Assembly: GCA_030672805.1 (NCBI GenBank)
Contig: DAOVFR010000113.1
Coordinates: 1-7,773, forward strand
Source: Candidatus Krumholzibacteriota bacterium
Lineage (GTDB): Bacteria > Krumholzibacteriota > Krumholzibacteriia > Krumholzibacteriales > Krumholzibacteriaceae
Length of the DNA stretch: 7,773 bases
Direction: 5' to 3'
The notes under the pieces are model-generated. The model was not told where the DNA came from, made no database searches, and worked only from the letters and a program-made list of their open reading frames with translations. Positions 1 to 4,607 of the stretch are shown here, piece by piece. The translations under genes were made by a program, and so were the position numbers. Each line of letters opens with the position of its first letter. The stretch's first letter is position 1.

Positions 1-589
1 GAAAGAGTCGAGCATTCCTGACCATTTCCCAGTACTCACCTTCCCCGATATGCCCCTGACAGGGACCGAGGCATTGCTTGATATGAAAATTGAGGCATTC
101 CCTGTTTCTGCCGGAAGAGAGTCTTCCCTTGCACTTCCGGAGCGGAAAGAGTGTTCTCAGGAACCTGAGGGTCCGGCGCACCGCCTTGACATCGGAGTAT
201 GGTCCGAAATACTCGGATCCGTCATGTTCTGCATTTCTGGTAACGAGCAGTCGCGGGAACTTTTCATGAACGGTAAGCTTGATGTAGGGATATCTCTTGT
301 CGTCCTTCAGCTTGATATTATACTTCGGCCGGTGCTCTTTGATAAGGTTGCACTCCAGTATCAGGGCTTCCAGTTCGTTTCTCGTAGCTATGTAGTCGAT
401 CGAATCGATCGATCCGACAAGGGCCCGTGTTTTGGTGTCCAGCGTTTCCTTTTTCTGGAAGTAGCTTCTCACCCTGTGTGAGAGTTTCTTCGCCTTCCCG
501 ATATAGATCACGCGCCCTCTCCTGTTTTTCATGAGATAGACGCCCGGGGAGCCGGGGACCCTTCGAATCGATCGTTTCAATTTATCCAT
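1..589 (-). CDS. uvrC: UvrC, excinuclease ABC subunit C (N-terminal part, runs off left edge)
   Basis: UvrC makes the dual incisions in UvrABC nucleotide excision repair in the cytoplasm. The reverse strand reads open for 196 codons from the ATG at 589 to the edge. Residues 14-44 form the GIY-YIG nuclease core, with GVY at 16-18, IYIGKAKKL at 28-36 and R-V-R-S-Y-F following. The conserved NELEAL block at 71-76 holds the expected metal-binding Glu (Glu74), followed by 'HRPKYNIKLKDDKRYPYIK'. Cys153, 165, 173 and 177 match in spacing the four cysteines reported to hold a 4Fe-4S cluster in E. coli UvrC. The UvrB-binding, RNase H-like and HhH parts lie outside the window. The start is uncertain: an in-frame ATG at 604 would add five residues (MSSPH). 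Neither start has a strong Shine-Dalgarno; 589 is preferred because it leaves a longer leader from the candidate promoter. No frameshift is seen. Confidence 0.96.
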   Translation of the reverse strand, partial: MDKLKRSIRRVPGSPGVYLMKNRRGRVIYIGKAKKLSHRVRSYFQKKETLDTKTRALVGSIDSIDYIATRNELEALILECNLIKEHRPKYNIKLKDDKRYPYIKLTVHEKFPRLLVTRNAEHDGSEYFGPYSDVKAVRRTLRFLRTLFPLRKCKGRLSSGRNRECLNFHIKQCLGPCQGHIGEGEYWEMVRNARLF

Positions 590-597
590 GTGTGGGC

Positions 598-626
598 TTG
601 ACATATGTCCGATCTTCTATTATGTT
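598..626 (+). promoter_or_regulatory. Sigma70-type promoter of rpsT
   Basis: A perfect -35 hexamer TTGACA lies at 598-603. After a 17-nt spacer comes TATGTT at 621-626, which matches four of six bases of the -10 consensus. This predicts a start of transcription near 633 and a leader of about 20 nt that just contains the rpsT ribosome binding site. The -35 box falls within or immediately upstream of the uvrC start on the other strand. The assignment rests on motif match, spacing and position. Confidence 0.7.
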
Positions 627-646
627 ATCGCATTGTTGGAGGTGAA
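619..646 (-). promoter_or_regulatory. Candidate uvrC promoter, overlapping the rpsT promoter
   Basis: On the reverse strand TTCACC (646-641, four of six matches to TTGACA) is followed after 16 nt by CATAAT (624-619, five of six matches to TATAAT). Transcription would begin near 612, giving a leader of about 23 nt before the ATG at 589 and almost none before the ATG at 604. The -10 box overlaps that of the rpsT promoter, so the two would compete for polymerase. Motif evidence only, and the -35 is weak. Confidence 0.35.
638..644 (+). promoter_or_regulatory. Strong Shine-Dalgarno that fixes the rpsT start
   Basis: GGAGGTG lies eight bases before the ATG at 653. It decides that start over the in-frame ATG at 605, which has no such site and would lie upstream of the predicted transcript start. 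Confidence 0.85.
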
Positions 647-652
647 GCATTC

Positions 653-904
653 ATGCCGAATCACAGGTCAGCGTGGAAACGGTTGCGCCAGAACGAGCGC
701 CACCGCATAATAAACAAGTCCCATCTTTCCTTTGTCAGGAAATCGATCAAGGCTTTCAAGGCCCTTGATGACTCCGAGGTTACCCGGGAGAAGTTCTCCA
801 GTGTTACGTCGGATATAGATAAATCCGTCAACAAAGGAATCATGCATCATCGGAAGGCCGCCCGTCTGAAATCCAGGCTTTCCAGGAGAGTGACCGGTTC
901 CTAG
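653..904 (+). CDS. rpsT: 30S ribosomal protein bS20
   Basis: This 83-residue, very basic protein is the small-subunit protein bS20, which binds 16S rRNA during early 30S assembly. The N-terminal pattern MPNHRSAWKRLRQNERHRIINKS corresponds to the family's N-x-K/H-S-A-x-K-R-x-R-Q-N-E-x-R-R-x-x-N-K-S. The C-terminal 'KGIMHHRKAARLKSRLSRR' corresponds to the usual K-G-x-I/M-H-x-x-x-A-A-R-x-K-S-R-L-x-x-R. Length is normal (about 80-90 residues). The start at 653 follows a strong GGAGGTG; the longer reading from 605 adds a 16-residue extension foreign to the family and is rejected. The gene is divergent from uvrC and convergent with proS, and its stop TAG (902-904) overlaps the proS stop in the palindrome CTAG. 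There is no room for an ordinary intergenic terminator. Confidence 0.96.
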   Translation: MPNHRSAWKRLRQNERHRIINKSHLSFVRKSIKAFKALDDSEVTREKFSSVTSDIDKSVNKGIMHHRKAARLKSRLSRRVTGS

Positions 905-2607
905 TTCCCTACCCGTTCGAGAATCCTTTCCAGGGCTGTATCGACGGGTAGTTCCTCGATTTCCCCGGTAGACCTCTCGAATAACTCTACCCTGCCTTCC
1001 TTGAGCTTTTTCCCGATCGTAAGTCTGAGTGGTATTCCCAGGAGATCCGCGTCCTTGAACTTGACCCCGGGTCTCAGATCCCTGTCATCGAGAAGGACCT
1101 CGATACCCTTTTCCTGCAGTCCGGTCTCGAAGCGTTCTGCTGTCCGCATGACCTCGTCGTCACTGACGTTGACGGGAAGTATATGGATATCGAGCGGTGC
1201 GATCGAGGGATGCCATATTATGCCATTTTCATCGTGATGCTGCTCGATGGCGGCGGCGATCAACCTCGATATGCCGAACCCGTAGCATCCCATGACAAAC
1301 GGGTGGCTTTCGCCGTTTTCATCGAGGAACGTCGCTTTCATTCTGGATGAGTACCTGGTTCCGAGCTTGAAGATGTGGCCGACTTCTATGCCGTTGCTCA
1401 TCGACATCGGCTTGCCGCATCGTGGACATGCGTCCCCTTCGCGGGCACGGACTAACTCGCCGAACTGGTCGATTTTGAAGTCCCTTCCTTCAAGGACACC
1501 GGTGAGGTGCCGGTCCGCCCTGTTCGCTCCGATGATCATCATCCGCCCATCCTTCAGGAGCATGTCCGCGTAAATTGCTGTCTCCACCGGAAGACCTACG
1601 GGGCCCGAGAATCCGACGGGCCCCCCGGTCAGTTCCTCTATCTCACCTGGCTCGAGAAAACGGATGTCCGGATCGTCGAAGATCTTGACTAGCTTGATGT
1701 CATTCACTTCCCTGTCGCCCGGTACGAGGACCGCTATATTGCGGTCGCCGGTTCTGTAGAGAAGTGTTTTAACCAGATCGCCGGGACGGACCTTCAGGAA
1801 TGTCGAGACCTCGTCGATGCTCGTCATCCCGGGTGTTTCAACTTCACGGTACTGTTCCTCGCAGGGTTCCTCACCGACATACGGTTCCACCGGGCGGGCG
1901 GCGGCCCTTTCCAGGTTGACCGCGTATCCACAGTCACAGCTAAGGATCCTGTCCTCCCCGTTTCCGGCAAGGACCATGAATTCATGTGATTCGTTTCCAC
2001 CTATATAGCCCGATTCGGCTTCCACGACACGGTATTCGAGGCCGCACCGCTCGATGATGTTTCTGTAGGCGCGTTCCATCACCCGGTATACCTCGTCGAG
2101 GGATTCATCGTCCGTGTGAAAACTGTAGGCATCCTTCATGATGAATTCCTTGGCGCGGATGACGCCGTAACGCGGCCGTATCTCATCCCGGAACTTGATC
2201 AGTATCTGGTAGAGGCACTGCGGGAGACTCCGGTAGCTTCTCAACTCGTCCCGGGCGATCATAGTGATCACTTCCTCATGGGTCGGGCCGAGCGCGAATG
2301 TACGTTCGCGGTTGTCCGTGAGTTTGAAGAGTTCCGATCCGAAGTTCTCGATTCTTCCACTCTCCTCGTAGATCTCTATGGGATGCAGGATAGGCATCAG
2401 GACTTCCTGACAGCCCGCCGCGTCCATTTCCTCGCGCACGATACTCTCGATCCTTACGATTGTCTTGAGTCCGAGCGGAAGAAACGTGTAAACACCGGAT
2501 GCAAGTCTTCGTATCAACCCGGCCCTGACCATCAGGCGATGGCTCGGTATTTCGGCCTCGTGCGGGTTCTCTTTCAGCGTTGGAATACAGCTTCTGGACC
2601 AGCGCAT
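901..2607 (-). CDS. proS: Prolyl-tRNA synthetase, bacterial type with editing domain
   Basis: This cytoplasmic class II enzyme charges tRNA-Pro with proline and hydrolyses mischarged Ala-tRNA-Pro. The 568 residues match the bacterial form (E. coli about 572). The N-terminus 'TLKENPHEAEIPSHRLMVRAG' (10-30) is typical. Motif 1 lies near 63-76, motif 2 near 140-163 (FRDEIRPRYGVIRAKEF) and motif 3 near 440-470 (GCYGFGISRLIAAAIEQ). The INS editing domain fills roughly 224-390, with 'GDLVKTLLY' at 276-284; Lys280 is in place of the lysine needed for editing in E. coli. Cys224/226 and Cys394/397 flank the insertion and may bind metal (inference). The anticodon-binding domain follows from about 470. 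Start chosen at 2607 because GAGGGA (2623-2618) lies 10 nt upstream and the protein then begins like its family; an ATG at 2634 would add nine residues without an RBS. The last two codons and stop abut rpsT, sharing CTAG. Confidence 0.97.
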   Translation of the reverse strand: MRWSRSCIPTLKENPHEAEIPSHRLMVRAGLIRRLASGVYTFLPLGLKTIVRIESIVREEMDAAGCQEVLMPILHPIEIYEESGRIENFGSELFKLTDNRERTFALGPTHEEVITMIARDELRSYRSLPQCLYQILIKFRDEIRPRYGVIRAKEFIMKDAYSFHTDDESLDEVYRVMERAYRNIIERCGLEYRVVEAESGYIGGNESHEFMVLAGNGEDRILSCDCGYAVNLERAAARPVEPYVGEEPCEEQYREVETPGMTSIDEVSTFLKVRPGDLVKTLLYRTGDRNIAVLVPGDREVNDIKLVKIFDDPDIRFLEPGEIEELTGGPVGFSGPVGLPVETAIYADMLLKDGRMMIIGANRADRHLTGVLEGRDFKIDQFGELVRAREGDACPRCGKPMSMSNGIEVGHIFKLGTRYSSRMKATFLDENGESHPFVMGCYGFGISRLIAAAIEQHHDENGIIWHPSIAPLDIHILPVNVSDDEVMRTAERFETGLQEKGIEVLLDDRDLRPGVKFKDADLLGIPLRLTIGKKLKEGRVELFERSTGEIEELPVDTALERILERVGN

Positions 2608-2652
2608 GCTATTTACGTCCCTCTCCCCAGGCATCCGTCATGCTGGAATCTG

Positions 2653-2682
2653 TTGAATAATTAATCGTCTTCATACTATACT
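2653..2682 (+). promoter_or_regulatory. Candidate promoter of the Hcy-methyltransferase/MTHFR gene
   Basis: TTGAAT at 2653-2658 (four of six matches to TTGACA) is followed after 18 nt by TATACT at 2677-2682 (five of six matches to TATAAT), in an AT-rich patch of otherwise GC-richer sequence. The predicted start near 2689 leaves a leader of about 79 nt. Supported by motif and position only. Confidence 0.45.
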
Positions 2683-2706
2683 ACGCAACACTGTATCCAT
2701 ATGCAA
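2678..2706 (-). promoter_or_regulatory. Candidate promoter of proS
   Basis: On the reverse strand TTGCAT (2706-2701) is followed after 17 nt by TAGTAT (2683-2678), each matching four of six consensus bases. The -10 overlaps that of the opposing promoter almost base for base. Predicted leader before the proS ATG at 2607 is about 64 nt. Confidence 0.35.
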
Positions 2707-2715
2707 GAGGAAGTA

Positions 2716-2817
2716 ATGACCCGTTTTCGACGTTCTGATCTCCCCCGGCTGCCGATTAGAGGTTGCAATGATTACAGAATTTCACGGTCTTCTCGAAAAG
2801 GGCGTCGTTCTTTTTGA
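2716..2817 (+). CDS. Possible 33-codon upstream ORF overlapping the fusion gene start
   Basis: An ATG at 2716 is preceded by AGAGG (2706-2710) at a spacing of five bases, a better-placed site than many real starts. The reading frame runs 33 codons to a TGA at 2815-2817, overlapping the first 50 bases of the downstream gene in another frame. The product would be arginine- and serine-rich (begins MTRFRRSDLPRL) and resembles no family I know. It could be a leader ORF that modulates initiation at 2768. A chance ORF in a long leader is the simpler explanation, so this is a low-confidence call. Confidence 0.2.
   Translation: MTRFRRSDLPRLPIRGCNDYRISRSSRKGRRSF
2758..2762 (+). promoter_or_regulatory. 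Shine-Dalgarno of the Hcy-methyltransferase/MTHFR gene
   Basis: AGAGG lies five bases before the ATG at 2768. The spacing is short but workable, and it supports the start that gives a protein of the exact length expected for the YitJ family. Confidence 0.55.
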
Positions 2818-4606
2818 CGGCGCCATGGGCACCATGCTCTATGAACGTGGTATCTTCATCAACAGGTGCTTTGACGAGGTGAACCTGTCGAACCCGGCGC
2901 TTGTCGAAAAGATACACCGCGAATACATCGATGCAGGCGCCGATGTGATAGAGACCAACACTTTCGGAGCAAACAGGTTCAAGCTCAAGCTTTACGGTCT
3001 CGAGAATCGCCTGTCGGATATCAACAGGGAAGGTGCGTTGATCGCCCGCAGGGCGGCCGCCGGCAATGCGCTTGTTGCCGGGGCGATCGGGCCTCTCGGT
3101 ATAAAGATCGAACCGTGGGGAGCGACTTCGAATGAGGAAGCGTCCGAGGCGTTCGGCGATCAGGCGCAAGCCCTGCTCGAAGCAGGGGTCGACCTCTTCA
3201 TCCTCGAAACATTCGCCGACCTGAACGAGATCCACCAGGCGATCACGGGCGTGCGGCGGGTCAGCGATCTTCCCATCGTCGCCCAGATGACCCTGCAGGT
3301 GGATGGGCTTGGGTTGTACGGGACCGAGCCGGATGAATTTGCGAGGAGCCTCAGCATGTGGAACGTCGATGTGATCGGTGTGAATTGCTCTGTCGGTCCA
3401 AAGGTAATGCTCGATGCGGTGGGAAAAATGGCCGGGGCCGTCGATTCTTACATCTCTGCTCAGCCTAACGCGGGTGTTCCCCAGAGTGTCGAGGGAAGAA
3501 ATATATACATGGTCCTGCCCGAGTACATCGCCGAGTACGCCAGGAGATTCGTCCAGGTTGGCGCGAGGGTGGTCGGAGGATGTTGTGGAACGACTCCAGC
3601 GCACATCAGGGCGATACGTGACACACTCAAGACGATTCATTCTGCAAGGCATGTATCTTCGTTGAAGCCGGCGGTTGAAACAGCAGTGGATGAAACAGGG
3701 TCGGTGCCGGTTGCGGAGAAATCGAGCCTCGGTGGGAAACTATCGGAAGGCAGATTCGTGCACCTCGTCGAACTCGTGCCTCCGAAGGGCTGTGACCCGG
3801 CCCGCGTGCTTGGCTCCGCACGGGCGCTCGCAGGGGCCGGCGCGGACGCGATCAATATCCCGGACAGTCCCCGCGCCACATCAAGAATGAGTCCTCTTGC
3901 CCTCGCGGTCCTCATCGAGCGGCAGGCAGGCATCGAGACGGTCCTGCATTACTGCTGCAGGGACAGGAACATACTAGGCATGCAGTCGGACCTGCTCGGC
4001 GCGCACGCGCTTGGACTTCGCAACATTCTCGTTATAACGGGCGATCCGATCAAAACGGCAGATTATCCCGATGCCACAGCGGTGTTCGACATCGACTCGA
4101 TCGGCTTGACGAACGTCATACAGGAACTCAATAACGGCCGCGATATCGGCGGCAGGCATCTCAAGGTTCCCACATGCTTTCATATAGGGGTGGGGGTCAA
4201 TCCCGGTGCGGTGAATTTCGAAGAGGAGATGAAACGACTCTACTGGAAGATCGATGCCGGCGCCGAATTCATCATAACACAGCCGGTGTTCGATCTGTCG
4301 CTGTTCGAACGGTTCATCCTGCGTGCCGGTGATTATGGTCTTCCTGTCATCGCCGGGATCTGGCCACTGACAAGTTACAAGAATGCGGAGTTCATGAACA
4401 ACGAACTGCCCGGTGTGAACGTTCCGGAGGATATCATGCGGAGGATGCTGGAGGCGGGAAGTGGCGATGAGGCAATGAGGGAAGGGCTGAATATCGCCGT
4501 CGAAATCATGGCTGAACTGCGGCCGGCTATTCAGGGCGTACAGATCAGCGCGCCGTTCAACCGGCACGAACTTGCAATGGAAATCATCGAAAGAACCGGG
4601 AGCTAA
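2768..4606 (+). CDS. yitJ: Bifunctional homocysteine S-methyltransferase / methylenetetrahydrofolate reductase (YitJ type)
   Basis: One 612-residue cytoplasmic protein joins two steps of methionine synthesis. Residues about 8-285 are a Pfam S-methyl_trans barrel like the MetH N-terminal module: FDGAMGTML (16-24), ETNTFGANR (62-70), and the three zinc/thiol-binding cysteines Cys207 (GVNCS) and Cys272-Cys273 (GGCCGTTPAHI). Residues about 290-325 are a variable linker. Residues about 328-606 are a MetF-like FAD reductase of 5,10-methylene-THF to 5-methyl-THF: ELVPPKG (335-341) with the probable catalytic Glu335, NIPDSPRA (363-370), CCRDRN (396-401), ITGDP (423-427) and AEFIITQPVFD (499-509). The length equals that of Bacillus subtilis YitJ as I recall it. 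The fusion suggests it feeds the methyl group of 5-methyl-THF toward homocysteine. There is no cobalamin domain here, so either a separate B12 module or another methyl donor is required (inference). It meets the minus-strand barrel gene with a single spacer base. Confidence 0.95.
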   Translation: MITEFHGLLEKGVVLFDGAMGTMLYERGIFINRCFDEVNLSNPALVEKIHREYIDAGADVIETNTFGANRFKLKLYGLENRLSDINREGALIARRAAAGNALVAGAIGPLGIKIEPWGATSNEEASEAFGDQAQALLEAGVDLFILETFADLNEIHQAITGVRRVSDLPIVAQMTLQVDGLGLYGTEPDEFARSLSMWNVDVIGVNCSVGPKVMLDAVGKMAGAVDSYISAQPNAGVPQSVEGRNIYMVLPEYIAEYARRFVQVGARVVGGCCGTTPAHIRAIRDTLKTIHSARHVSSLKPAVETAVDETGSVPVAEKSSLGGKLSEGRFVHLVELVPPKGCDPARVLGSARALAGAGADAINIPDSPRATSRMSPLALAVLIERQAGIETVLHYCCRDRNILGMQSDLLGAHALGLRNILVITGDPIKTADYPDATAVFDIDSIGLTNVIQELNNGRDIGGRHLKVPTCFHIGVGVNPGAVNFEEEMKRLYWKIDAGAEFIITQPVFDLSLFERFILRAGDYGLPVIAGIWPLTSYKNAEFMNNELPGVNVPEDIMRRMLEAGSGDEAMREGLNIAVEIMAELRPAIQGVQISAPFNRHELAMEIIERTGS

Positions 4607-4607
4607 C

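Larger units (their letters stand above)
2608..2767. other. Divergent control region between proS and the fusion gene
   Basis: This 160-nt stretch separates two divergent genes. It holds candidate promoters in both directions whose -10 boxes overlap at 2677-2683 and ribosome binding sites for both genes. The plus-strand leader is about 79 nt. I looked for SAM-I, other SAM and cobalamin riboswitch cores, because related fusion genes in Firmicutes carry a SAM riboswitch, and saw none. No convincing hairpin with a T-tract is present. Confidence 0.7.

Noticed and set aside
396..412. TCGATCGA repeated with one base between, a 17-bp near-palindrome
   Set aside because: It encodes the repeated Ser-Ile-Asp of UvrC residues 60-65; repeated codons explain it without an operator role.
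50..481. A 143-codon open frame on the plus strand at the left end
   Set aside because: The opposite strand encodes the UvrC N-terminus with all expected motifs, including the four-cysteine pattern.
605..652. N-terminal extension of rpsT from the ATG at 605
   Set aside because: It has no RBS, lies upstream of the predicted transcription start, and is not part of the bS20 family.
2116..2664. A 182-codon open frame on the plus strand inside proS
   Set aside because: It is opposite the catalytic core of a well-conserved ProRS and has no recognisable product.
2689..2767. Search for a SAM or cobalamin riboswitch in the leader of the fusion gene
   Set aside because: No conserved core elements of SAM-I or cobalamin riboswitches are visible, only a 5-bp pairing TGCAA/TTGCA, and the leader is too short for most such classes.
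2756..3652. A 298-codon open frame on the minus strand opposite the fusion gene
   Set aside because: It lies wholly antisense to a gene with complete family motifs, shows no recognisable domain, and is rich in Arg, Asp and His as expected from a codon-phase shadow of GC-rich coding sequence.
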